A stretch of 6,821 bases of DNA. It comes from Clostridia bacterium (GTDB lineage Bacteria; Bacillota; Clostridia; Christensenellales; Pumilibacteraceae). Under the pieces are notes generated by a model that saw nothing but the letters and a program-made list of their open reading frames with translations, had not been told where the DNA came from and made no database searches. This document shows, piece by piece, positions 1-6,696 of this stretch. The translations under genes were made by a program, and so were the position numbers. How positions within the stretch are numbered: the stretch's first letter is position 1; each line of letters opens with the position of its first letter. Where the stretch lies: contig JAFTMM010000122.1 in NCBI GenBank assembly GCA_017452405.1, positions 1-6,821 of the forward strand, given 5' to 3'.

Positions 1-2488
1 CCACTCCAACGGTAAGAACCGTACAAGCAAAGAAAGCTATGAGAGCGGTCACGTTCTGCCTGCGAAGTGAGAATATGCTCTTTATATTGGAGCGGGCGTT
101 GAAGATATGGAACATCTTTGCCATAGCAAGCGTGAGGAACGCCGAAGTTATGCCGTAAGCAGACTCGCCGTTCGGTATTTCCCACACGAATTCGCCACCC
201 GACTGCATAGCGCCGATACCGTGACCGATAAAATATGCAAGCACGGTAATCACGGCAAGAAACACGCCTTGAACGATGATATTGATACCCAAAAAGTTAC
301 ATAAAATATTACCGTTTGAGGACCGTGGCTGACGGCTCATAACGTCATCGTCACTCTTTTCCATACCGAGAGCTATTGCAGGAACGGTATCACCTATGAG
401 GTTTATCCAGAGCAGATGAACGGGTTCGAGTATGGTAAATCCGAGAAGTGTTGCAAAAAAGATTGCCAAAACTTCGGCAAAGTTACTAGACAACAGGAAG
501 GAAACGGCTTTGAGTATATTGTCATAGATACGTCTACCCTCGCCTACCGCCGTCACAATCGTAGCGAAGTTATCGTCGGCAAGCACCATATCTGCCACGC
601 CTTTGGTTACGTCCGTACCCGTTATGCCCATGCCTATCCCGATATCCGCAGATTTAATACTCGGCGCGTCGTTTACGCCGTCGCCCGTCATAGCCGTTAC
701 CGATCCGCGCGCTTTCCAAGCGTTTACTATTCGCACTTTATGTTCGGGACGAACTCGCGCGTATACCGAAAATTCAGTTATGCGTTCGTTTATTTCGTCG
801 TCGGGGATTTTGCTCATTTCCTCGCCCGTTATAGCCTGACTGCGGTCGGTAATAATGCCGAGTTCAAGCGCAATCGCAACGGCGGTGTCGAGGTGATCGC
901 CCGTTATCATAATGGGGCGTATGCCTGCTCTTTTGCATTCGGCTACCGCATCCAAGGTTTCGGGACGCACGGGGTCTATCATGCCGACAAGTCCGATAAA
1001 AGTCAATTCGCTTTCATTTACGGCAAAGCCCTCTTTATCACATTCACGGTAAGCACCGGCAAGCACGCGAAGCGCTTTGTCCGCCATACGCTTGTTTTGG
1101 GCGAGGATATCCGCTCTCATCTTATCAGTAAGCACAACGACTTTTCCATCCACGCGCATATTTGCGCAGACTTTGAGTACTTCGTCGGGAGCGCCTTTCG
1201 TATAGGATATAACCTTGTCGCCGTAATCATGCGCCGTAGTCATCATCTTGCGCTCGCTGTCAAATGGCAGTTCACTTACGCGCGGATAAGAGCGTTCGGC
1301 TTCGGTCTTATTCAAGCCCGATTTAAGCGCATACTCAACAAGAGCGCGTTCGGTAGGTTCGCCGACTACGCCTTCCTCAGTAACCTGCGCATCCGAAGCA
1401 AGAGCAAGCGCTTTAACGAGAAGACTTTCGTCCTCGCCGTACGTTTCCACTACCGTCATACGGTTCTGAGTAAGCGTTCCCGTCTTATCCGAGCAAATAA
1501 TTTGAGCGCACCCCAGCGTTTCTACGGCAGAGCGACGGCGAATTATAGCGTTCTTTTTGGACATTCTCGTAACGCCGATAGATAACGTAAGCGTTACGAC
1601 GGACGCTAGCCCTTCGGGGATTGCCGCAACGGCAAGGCTTACTGCTATGATAAAGCTATCGAGAACTATTGAGTGCGTAATTGCTTCTGCCGTAAACAGA
1701 CGAACGGCGAATACTACCGCGCAAATGCCGAGAACGATGAACGTGAGGATTTTGGAAAGCTGACCGAGTTTTCTCTGAAGTGGCGTCTTCTCCTCTTTGG
1801 CAGACTGAAGCATACTTGCAATCTTGCCCATCTCGGTACTCATACCGACGGCAGTTACTATTCCCTTGCCCCTTCCGAACACTACCGAAGTTCCGCTGTA
1901 CGCCATACATTTATTGTCCTGCGGAGTTACTACGCCCTTTAAAGCGTCTGTGTTTTTATCTACCGGAAGACTTTCGCCGGTAAGCGCAGATTCCTCGACT
2001 TTCATTGAAGCCGTTTCAATCAAGCGCATATCAGCAGGTACGGCATCGCCTGCTTCAAGCACGACCACGTCGCCGATAGTCAGTTCTTCACTTCGTACCG
2101 TCTTTTGTTCACCGTCGCGCATAACCTTGCTCGTAGCAGCGGTCATTTCACTCAGCGCCTTAATGGCGTTATCCGCCTTGCACTCCTGAACCACACCCAT
2201 TACGGCGTTAAGCAGTACTACTACGGAAATGATAATAACCTCCGCAAAGCCCTCGCCGTCCACGATTGCGACTATGAGGCTGACTACCGCAGCAATAATA
2301 AGCACGATAAGCATAGGATCGATAAGTTGATTGATAAACCGACGCACTATGCCGATTTTCTTGCCTTCACTCAGCTTATTCGCGCCGTGAGAGGACAGTC
2401 GCGCCTTTGCTTCGGTAGAGCTCAATCCACTCTCACTTGAACGTAAGTCGGCTATCGCCTGCTTTGTGGATTTATTGTAATGTTCCAT
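1..2488 (-). CDS. P2-type cation-transporting ATPase (Ca2+/Mn2+ efflux type), C-terminus cut by the window edge
   Basis: This is an integral membrane pump that uses ATP hydrolysis to move a divalent cation out of the cytoplasm. The frame is unbroken from ATG at 2488 to the left edge (829 codons). Visible in order: cation-ATPase N-terminal domain (about 5-55), M1 and M2 (about 57-101), actuator domain with TGE at 170-172, M3 and M4 with AAIPEGL (PEGL 291-294), phosphorylation motif DKTGT with D334, nucleotide-binding KGAPD at 431-435, TGD at 529-531, hinge TGDGVNDAP from 601, M5 with N669 and E672, M6 with N696 and D700, then M7, M8 and part of M9. Relatives are about 870-910 residues, so M10 is missing. 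Aligned by eye to SERCA, the site II residues are all present (V287, A288, I290, E292, N696, D700). Site I is altered: the Thr799 position is G699 and the Glu908 position is A788. One ion per cycle is inferred. The start is fixed by AAGGAG six bases upstream. The Mn2+-type riboswitch in its leader favours Mn2+ or mixed Ca2+/Mn2+ export; the substrate is not proven. Confidence 0.96.
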   Translation of the reverse strand, partial: MEHYNKSTKQAIADLRSSESGLSSTEAKARLSSHGANKLSEGKKIGIVRRFINQLIDPMLIVLIIAAVVSLIVAIVDGEGFAEVIIISVVVLLNAVMGVVQECKADNAIKALSEMTAATSKVMRDGEQKTVRSEELTIGDVVVLEAGDAVPADMRLIETASMKVEESALTGESLPVDKNTDALKGVVTPQDNKCMAYSGTSVVFGRGKGIVTAVGMSTEMGKIASMLQSAKEEKTPLQRKLGQLSKILTFIVLGICAVVFAVRLFTAEAITHSIVLDSFIIAVSLAVAAIPEGLASVVTLTLSIGVTRMSKKNAIIRRRSAVETLGCAQIICSDKTGTLTQNRMTVVETYGEDESLLVKALALASDAQVTEEGVVGEPTERALVEYALKSGLNKTEAERSYPRVSELPFDSERKMMTTAHDYGDKVISYTKGAPDEVLKVCANMRVDGKVVVLTDKMRADILAQNKRMADKALRVLAGAYRECDKEGFAVNESELTFIGLVGMIDPVRPETLDAVAECKRAGIRPIMITGDHLDTAVAIALELGIITDRSQAITGEEMSKIPDDEINERITEFSVYARVRPEHKVRIVNAWKARGSVTAMTGDGVNDAPSIKSADIGIGMGITGTDVTKGVADMVLADDNFATIVTAVGEGRRIYDNILKAVSFLLSSNFAEVLAIFFATLLGFTILEPVHLLWINLIGDTVPAIALGMEKSDDDVMSRQPRSSNGNILCNFLGINIIVQGVFLAVITVLAYFIGHGIGAMQSGGEFVWEIPNGESAYGITSAFLTLAMAKMFHIFNARSNIKSIFSLRRQNVTALIAFFACTVLTVGV

Positions 2489-2494
2489 AATATT

Positions 2495-2500
2495 CTCCTT
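2495..2500 (-). promoter_or_regulatory. Ribosome binding site of the cation ATPase
   Basis: AAGGAG lies six bases before the ATG at 2488. It is a near-consensus Shine-Dalgarno sequence at good spacing and decides the start of the ATPase. It lies downstream of the terminator tail, so it is exposed whenever transcription reads through. Confidence 0.9.
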
Positions 2501-2513
2501 TTTATTATTCGTT

Positions 2514-2552
2514 AAATAAAAAACTCGCGCATCCTTATTAGGACACACGAGT
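2514..2552 (-). terminator. Riboswitch-controlled intrinsic terminator (attenuator) ahead of the cation ATPase
   Basis: Read on the minus strand, ACTCGTGTGTCC (2552-2541) pairs along all 12 positions, counting G-T pairs, with GGATGCGCGAGT (2534-2523). The loop is TAATAA. The hairpin is followed by TTTTTATTT, a classic U-rich tail. Its 5' arm contains the 3' strand of the aptamer's closing stem (2551-2545), so terminator and folded aptamer exclude each other. It lies between promoter and start codon and can only be an attenuator for the ATPase gene. It may also stop read-through from the upstream ABC gene. Confidence 0.9.
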
Positions 2553-2644
2553 CTTATCATTTCAAACAGTCCCGGCTTTGGCATTATACCCAAAACGGCT
2601 GACGGGATTTGTTACGCATATAAGCGCCGATTACTCCCTCGAGT
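2545..2644 (-). promoter_or_regulatory. yybP-ykoY-like (manganese) riboswitch aptamer
   Basis: The minus-strand leader carries the hallmarks of this family in the right order. Closing stem P1 is ACTCGAG (2644-2638) with CTCGTGT (2551-2545), six pairs and one U-U mismatch. It is followed by GGGAGTAA, matching the family's GGGGAGTAG loop. Next come a GC-rich P2 hairpin and AACAAATCCCGTCA, comparable to the AACAAAGUCGUCAA segment of the Lactococcus aptamer. A distal hairpin follows, GTTTTGG (2596-2590) with CCAAAGC (2581-2575), then CCGGGACT and AAGAC next to P1, like the family's CAAGACC. Known members bind Mn2+ and commonly control metal exporters, including P-type ATPases. Because P1 uses bases needed by the terminator, ligand should turn the gene on. 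The assignment is by eye from conserved segments; a covariance-model search would settle it. Confidence 0.85.
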
Positions 2645-2658
2645 ATTTATTTTCTGTT

Positions 2659-2687
2659 ATTATATCATTTATTATATGAGCTGTCAA
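2659..2687 (-). promoter_or_regulatory. Consensus housekeeping promoter of the riboswitch-ATPase transcript
   Basis: TTGACA (2687-2682) and TATAAT (2664-2659) are perfect sigma-A boxes separated by exactly 17 bases. The predicted start near 2652 lies about eight bases before the aptamer's first stem, as expected for a riboswitch leader. The -35 box begins only 22 bases after the stop codon of the upstream ABC gene. Such a strong promoter fits a gene whose control lies in attenuation rather than initiation. Confidence 0.88.
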
Positions 2688-2709
2688 GAAATAATACCAC
2701 CAAAATCTC

Positions 2710-5700
2710 TTACTCCGTTCGAAGCGCCACTACGGGATCTTGCTTCGCCGCCTTAGACGCCGGCAACAATCCGGAAATTAGCGTTAAGAATACGGAAATG
2801 CCTACCATAATGAGGGCGTGGATAGGGTTAAGTGAGGCAAGGGTATAAATGCCCGAGAACGCGCCTATTATCGTATTACCTATGAAACTGAGCGTGTAAG
2901 TCACGGCAATACCTATGATACCGGCAAGCAGTCCAATTATAGTCGTTTCTGCCGTGAACAGGTTTTTAATATCGCGCTTGCGACCGCCCATTGCGCGGAT
3001 TACGCCGATTTCCTTAATACGCTCTACTACCGAAACGTAGGTTATAATGCCTATCATTACGGTAGAAACGACGAGTGAAATAGAAGTAAATACTACGAGA
3101 GCGACGGTTATCATGGTTATGAGCGTGTTGACCATGGTCATAATAACGCCAAGTGTGTCGTTATAATTAATCTCCTTTGTATGGTCAATTTCTCCGTCCT
3201 CACCAAGAATATAGCCGTTTTCCTCGTCGTTCCACTTATCAAGATATGCCGTTATCATATCCTTATCGTCAAAACTGTCGGTATAGAACTGTATACGCGT
3301 GGGCAGTTCCGCGCCTCCAAGCGCGTTAAGGCGAACTACCTTATCCGACGAACCGAAAATCATTTCGGTCATATAAGTTTTGAGCGCCATGTATTGAAGC
3401 GAGGGATTATTCGCCATTGATTCCGCCATCTCAGGAGTGATGTCGGGATTGCTTGCCATTATAGAAGCCTTGATAACTTCTTTAATCGACGTATCAACGT
3501 ACTCGGCAAACTCCTCGCGCGTCATCATAGCCGAGATAGCGCTTAATCCCGTTCCCGACATTCCTTCTGAAGCCTGCGAACCGAAGCCTTCATCGTGGAT
3601 AATGCGCTTAACGTTACGGATTATCTCGCCCGTTTCTTCGATTTCTTTGTCGTAATAAAACTCGTAAGTGAAGGTAACGTTGCTTATATACTTTGAATCA
3701 CCCTCTCTTGCTTTCGCCTCTTTTACCACTTCGGACATGGTTTCTTCGTTGGTTTCAATTGCGCGGACGTGGTCAGTAAGCGCCTTAGTGTAATACATAC
3801 CCGACGAAAGCATACCGTACTGCACGCTGTCGTGTGGTTTGAGTATGCAGGCAACTTCCATTTCTATACCTTTCGCCCTATCTTCAGCGCTGAAGTCGTC
3901 CGAATAGGTGTTATATCTATACGTGTTATTGCCGTTAATCTCACCCGTTTTGGTGAATACGACGTCGTTGGGATACCAAGTAAAGGTCTTGGCGTTATCA
4001 CCCACGAAGTGAGAGTAGTCAAACGGATCTGCCATATGCGGTTTATCCGGTTGATAGAACACGTTAGGCTCTTCCTCGGTATGCGTCATTTCAAAGGCGT
4101 AGTTAACCATTTCGCGCGCAGAAACGTAGCCGAACTGCGCTATCATTAAGTCGTTAATTTCGGCGTTACTATTAAGTACGAGTATGAGTTTATCCTTGGA
4201 GTCTGCGCTCGTAAGGTCGGGGAATTCGCCCGCCACCACGTCGTACTGCGTCATGATGTATTCTTCATTGTTCGGAATTTCGCTGAACGTGGATATACTG
4301 TCAATAAGAGCAGTATACATGGCGTACTCTTCAATCTCACCGAGCACGCTGGCAAACGTCGAACGAATACCCGCAATGGAAATATTCTTAGACTCAATCG
4401 TTCCCGATTCTACAAACTCTCCCGATTCGTTTTCTTCCTTATACTTTACGCCCTCGTCCTCGAATACGTATTCGGTATAAATATTATTAGCAAATTCAAT
4501 GCCGTAAGAGTATCTTATAGCGTCCGTATATTCTTCAAGATCGGGCGTATCGTTGTCGTCGTCTTTGCTGTCTGCTTGCAGGAAATCTATATAATCTTTC
4601 GTAATATCGTTGGTAGTCATAGCGCCGGACAGCGTCGTCATAGTTTCGATAACTTTGTTGACGTATACTTTATCCGCCTCGCGTTCGTCCGTGTCTTCTT
4701 CCATTAAAAGATTAGTCATATCGAGTAGCGAGGTAAAGTCCAGCGCCGTTCCCGACACGCTGACGGGGAAGCCGGACAGCATATCCGTTTCCATATCGTT
4801 TATGTACGCCTGTATACCTGACGAAAAAGCGAGGACTATCGCAACGCCTATTATGCCGATAGAGCCTGCTATACCGACCATAATCGTTCTGCCTTTTTTG
4901 GCAAGCAGATTGCGCGCGGAAAGAGCGAACGCCTTTCTTGCGCCCATTTTAGCCTTTTCTTTAGACTTCTTCTTGCCCTCTTTAGCTCTTTGCTTGCGCT
5001 GTTCCCTAGCGCGGAATTTACACTCGACTTTTTCTTCTTCCAGCGTATAAGGATCGGTATCGCCTATCACCTTACCGTCACGCATACTTATAATGCGCGT
5101 AGAATACTGCTCGGCAAGTTCGGGGTTATGCGTTACCATAATAACCAGCTTTTCCGAAGCTATTTCTTTCATAAGCTCCATAATCTGAACGCTGGTCTTG
5201 GAGTCGAGCGCACCGGTAGGCTCGTCGGCAAGCAGAATTTCGGGATCGTTTACGAGAGCGCGCGCTATGGCCACTCGCTGACATTGACCGCCCGAAAGCT
5301 GATTGGGGCGTTTATCCATCTGATCGGCAAGACCGACTTTTGCAAGCGCCTCTTTTGCTCTGCGACGGCGCTCTGCTTTGCCTACGCCTGCTATCGTGAG
5401 AGCAAGTTCAACGTTACCGAGAACGGTCTGGTGCGGAATGAGGTTATAGCTTTGGAATATAAAACCAATACGGTGGTTGCGATACACGTCCCAGTCTCGG
5501 TCTTTAAATTCCTTGGTAGAACGACCGCCGATAACGAGATCGCCCGAAGTGTATTTGTCAAGTCCTCCGATAATGTTCAGTAGCGTAGTCTTTCCACAGC
5601 CTGACGGTCCGAGAACGGACACGAATTCGGACTCGCGGAAATTGACCGTAATGCCTTTCAAGGCAGGTACGGATTCGCCTGCTACTTTATAATTCTTTCT

Positions 5701-5721
5701 TACTCTTTCCAGCCTTAACAT
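2710..5721 (-). CDS. MacB-like ABC transporter, ATPase fused to FtsX-type permease, with enlarged extracytoplasmic domain
   Basis: The 1003-residue protein is an ABC ATPase followed by a type VII (MacB/FtsX) permease in one chain. The N-terminal ATPase is complete: Walker A GPSGCGKT at 38-45, Q-loop Q90, signature LSGGQ at 142-146, Walker B ILLADE at 162-167, D-loop ALD at 171-173 and switch H198. A strongly basic linker (about 239-265) leads to TM1 (about 278-300). A roughly 560-residue segment outside the membrane follows, rich in acidic residues, then TM2-TM4 (about 868-896, 927-951, 966-987). The FtsX-like motif ERIKEIGVIRAMGG is at 900-913. E. coli MacB is about 650 residues, so the extra length is mostly extracytoplasmic. 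MacB-type machines couple cytoplasmic ATP hydrolysis to movements outside the membrane; the substrate here is unknown. An in-frame TAA at 5733-5731 means translation cannot start upstream of ATG 5721. No partner adaptor or two-component gene is in view. Confidence 0.94.
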   Translation of the reverse strand: MLRLERVRKNYKVAGESVPALKGITVNFRESEFVSVLGPSGCGKTTLLNIIGGLDKYTSGDLVIGGRSTKEFKDRDWDVYRNHRIGFIFQSYNLIPHQTVLGNVELALTIAGVGKAERRRRAKEALAKVGLADQMDKRPNQLSGGQCQRVAIARALVNDPEILLADEPTGALDSKTSVQIMELMKEIASEKLVIMVTHNPELAEQYSTRIISMRDGKVIGDTDPYTLEEEKVECKFRAREQRKQRAKEGKKKSKEKAKMGARKAFALSARNLLAKKGRTIMVGIAGSIGIIGVAIVLAFSSGIQAYINDMETDMLSGFPVSVSGTALDFTSLLDMTNLLMEEDTDEREADKVYVNKVIETMTTLSGAMTTNDITKDYIDFLQADSKDDDNDTPDLEEYTDAIRYSYGIEFANNIYTEYVFEDEGVKYKEENESGEFVESGTIESKNISIAGIRSTFASVLGEIEEYAMYTALIDSISTFSEIPNNEEYIMTQYDVVAGEFPDLTSADSKDKLILVLNSNAEINDLMIAQFGYVSAREMVNYAFEMTHTEEEPNVFYQPDKPHMADPFDYSHFVGDNAKTFTWYPNDVVFTKTGEINGNNTYRYNTYSDDFSAEDRAKGIEMEVACILKPHDSVQYGMLSSGMYYTKALTDHVRAIETNEETMSEVVKEAKAREGDSKYISNVTFTYEFYYDKEIEETGEIIRNVKRIIHDEGFGSQASEGMSGTGLSAISAMMTREEFAEYVDTSIKEVIKASIMASNPDITPEMAESMANNPSLQYMALKTYMTEMIFGSSDKVVRLNALGGAELPTRIQFYTDSFDDKDMITAYLDKWNDEENGYILGEDGEIDHTKEINYNDTLGVIMTMVNTLITMITVALVVFTSISLVVSTVMIGIITYVSVVERIKEIGVIRAMGGRKRDIKNLFTAETTIIGLLAGIIGIAVTYTLSFIGNTIIGAFSGIYTLASLNPIHALIMVGISVFLTLISGLLPASKAAKQDPVVALRTE

Positions 5722-5725
5722 TCTG

Positions 5726-5730
5726 ACCTC
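5726..5730 (-). promoter_or_regulatory. Probable ribosome binding site of the ABC transporter
   Basis: GAGGT lies four bases upstream of ATG 5721. The spacing is short but usable, and the in-frame stop just upstream leaves no earlier start. A second purine run, GGAGGGG (5756-5750), is about 28 bases from the ATG, too far to serve this start. Confidence 0.6.
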
Positions 5731-5827
5731 TTAATGAACGGAGCGCTCACCCCTCCATAATATTTTTGTAATTATTTTACGCGTTATTGCTTAAATTTAT
5801 ATTAAATCTGCGCTTTAACGTTACAAC

Positions 5828-5857
5828 TTTATATAACGGTTTGAAAACAGTTGACAA
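5828..5857 (-). promoter_or_regulatory. Candidate promoter of the ABC transporter gene, overlapping the divergent promoter
   Basis: On the minus strand TTGTCA (5857-5852) is a one-mismatch -35 box. It is followed by TATATA (5835-5830, spacing 16) or TATAAA (5833-5828, spacing 18). This predicts a leader of about 100 bases before ATG 5721. The -35 uses the same base pairs as the plus-strand -35 at 5851-5856, because TTGACAA read backwards is TTGTCAA. The match is weaker than the other promoters here, and AT-rich DNA gives chance hits. Confidence 0.4.
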
Positions 5858-5879
5858 ATTTCTGCTTTTCTTTTATAAT
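5851..5879 (+). promoter_or_regulatory. Consensus promoter of the small membrane-protein gene
   Basis: TTGACA (5851-5856), 17 bases, then TATAAT (5874-5879): a perfect sigma-A promoter. The start of transcription is expected about seven bases after the -10 box, at roughly 5884-5888. The ATG is at 5887, so the message would have essentially no 5' leader. The TTG of the -35 box is also an in-frame possible start codon, but translating from it would place the first codons inside the promoter. Confidence 0.88.
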
Positions 5880-5886
5880 TCTCGGT

Positions 5887-6393
5887 ATGGAAACTAAAAA
5901 GATTGGCAAACTTAACATGCTCGGTTCGGGACTTGCGTTCCTCATCACCGTGTATATCGGAATTATTTATATCCTGCTTATGGCAGGTTCGTCGGAAGGC
6001 AATATCGGTTTTGAGATGACTACCGGTTACGCCGGCTATTGGGCTTTCCGCTTCGTCGTTTGTATTCTCGTGTACCTCTGTGCGCTCGTGAATATCGTTG
6101 CAATCCCCGCGTACTTTGCGCTTAAGGCAAAAGGCTCCGACCATCCGGCGCTCAAAGGCTTCGGAGCTACGCAGATTATCGCTTCGATCGTAATGCTTAT
6201 TGCCGTGATTATGTTCTGGTCGGCTCAGGGCCCGATCTTTGACGCAGACGTAAGCACGCCTTTTGCAACTCCCTACCGTATCGTTGAGCTTATCCTTGCA
6301 ATCCTTTCGGTAGGAGGCGTAATACTTACCACTGTTTATACCGCAAACAGTGACGTGATTCATTCGCTCAAGAAGAAGTATAACAAAAAGTAA
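5887..6393 (+). CDS. Small four-helix membrane protein of unknown function
   Basis: I do not recognise a family. The 168-residue product has four predicted hydrophobic helices at about 11-33, 52-78, 92-112 and 131-152. Lysines at the N-terminus (METKKIGK), in the loop after helix 2 (KAKGSDHPALKG) and at the C-terminus (LKKKYNKK) suggest both ends are cytoplasmic. No catalytic or binding motif is evident. I chose ATG 5887 although the frame is open back to TTG 5851, because that TTG is the -35 box of a perfect promoter whose start point falls at the ATG. No Shine-Dalgarno sequence precedes ATG 5887 or the next ATG at 5917. It is transcribed divergently from the ABC transporter and followed by its own terminator, so it is probably a single-gene transcript. 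Its codon choice looks like that of its neighbours, supporting a real gene. Confidence 0.85.
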   Translation: METKKIGKLNMLGSGLAFLITVYIGIIYILLMAGSSEGNIGFEMTTGYAGYWAFRFVVCILVYLCALVNIVAIPAYFALKAKGSDHPALKGFGATQIIASIVMLIAVIMFWSAQGPIFDADVSTPFATPYRIVELILAILSVGGVILTTVYTANSDVIHSLKKKYNKK

Positions 6394-6422
6394 GTCGCAA
6401 GTCAAAGAACATAAAAGGGTTT

Positions 6423-6450
6423 TTGACATAACAAGATAAATTTATGTAAT
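6423..6450 (+). promoter_or_regulatory. Promoter-like sequence just before the terminator (function doubtful)
   Basis: TTGACA (6423-6428), 16 bases, then TGTAAT (6445-6450), a one-mismatch -10 box. Transcription would begin near 6457, inside the terminator hairpin, so any product would stop almost at once. It may be chance in AT-rich DNA, a remnant, or the source of a very short transcript. Confidence 0.3.
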
Positions 6451-6453
6451 TTT

Positions 6454-6483
6454 AAGGCTGTCTGTGACAGCCTTTTCTTTTTT
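6454..6483 (+). terminator. Intrinsic terminator of the small membrane-protein gene
   Basis: AAGGCTGTC (6454-6462) and GACAGCCTT (6466-6474) form a perfect 9-bp stem with a TGT loop, followed by TTCTTTTTT (6475-6483). It lies 60 bases after the stop codon at 6393. The plus-strand T tract shows it serves the rightward gene. Confidence 0.92.
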
Positions 6484-6506
6484 CGCGCGTTTCCCTTAGT
6501 CAGTAC

Positions 6507-6582
6507 GTTGCTTATCATTAAGTCATACTGAGCGAAGAGCGTTAGAATGACGGAGTTGCTTATCATTAAGTCATACTGAGCG
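6507..6582. repeat. Tandem repeat block, copies 1 and 2
   Basis: Two copies of a 48-bp unit. Each carries an identical 23-base core, at 6511-6533 and 6559-6581, which includes ATTAAGTCATACTGAGC. Between the cores is a segment ending GTTAGAATGACGGAGTT. Within a unit TCATACTGAGCG can fold back imperfectly on CGTTAGAATGA, so each unit is a potential hairpin. Copy 2 runs directly into the inverted repeat that follows. Confidence 0.9.
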
Positions 6583-6655
6583 GAGCGTATGCGTAGTCGA
6601 AGTATCTCGTCTTTATTTAGATCCTTCGACTTCACTTCGTTTCGCTCAGGATGAC
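6570..6655. repeat. Long imperfect inverted repeat of a dispersed bacterial repeat family
   Basis: Outer arms GTCATACTGAGCG (6570-6582) and CGCTCAGGATGAC (6643-6655) match at 12 of 13 positions. Inner arms GTCGAAGTATCT (6596-6607) and AGATCCTTCGAC (6619-6630) match at 11 of 12, around an 11-base loop; the middle pairs poorly. Read on the minus strand, the right half would encode CHPERNEVKSKDL, the familiar spurious peptide made when this widely scattered repeat is translated. No transposase is present, so it resembles a REP or MITE-like element rather than an insertion sequence. Confidence 0.85.
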
Positions 6656-6656
6656 A

Positions 6657-6694
6657 GGTAGATCCTACCGCTACGCTCCACAAACGGAGAGCGT
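6657..6694. repeat. Two short hairpins between the inverted repeat and the second tandem block
   Basis: GGTAG (6657-6661) pairs with CTACC (6665-6669) across ATC. ACGCTCC (6673-6679) pairs with GGAG then CGT (6686-6694) around ACAAAC, with a two-base bulge. Both lie in the segment separating repeat copies 2 and 3 and look like degenerate pieces of the same repeat family. Confidence 0.5.
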
Positions 6695-6696
6695 TA

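Noticed and set aside
416..1585. Long plus-strand open frame of 389 codons opposite the ATPase
   Set aside because: It is antisense to the strongly conserved P-type ATPase motifs (DKTGT, KGAPD, TGDGVNDAP all lie in this stretch on the minus strand). Its translation is rich in Arg, His, Tyr and Phe with no recognisable domain: a shadow frame.
3181..5692. Several plus-strand open frames of 70-200 codons opposite the ABC transporter
   Set aside because: All overlap the continuous ABC reading frame, lack ribosome binding sites and encode low-information translations. They are antisense shadows.
5740..5756. GAGCGCTC palindrome and a GGAG/CTCC pairing as a possible operator or hairpin before the ABC gene
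   Set aside because: The perfect palindrome is only 8 bp and the hairpin stem only 4 bp with a 9-base loop. No second copy or known operator pattern supports it.
5715..5758. Tiny leader-peptide frames (ATG GAG GGG TGA, and a GTG frame of 11 codons overlapping the ABC start)
   Set aside because: The GGAGGGG run lies inside or directly against the candidate start codons, so it cannot serve as their ribosome binding site. No attenuator hairpin follows.
5821..6429. Minus-strand open frame of 202 codons opposite the small membrane protein
   Set aside because: It covers the divergent promoter region and is antisense to a gene with a consensus promoter and terminator. The translation is strongly charged and has no domain or membrane pattern.
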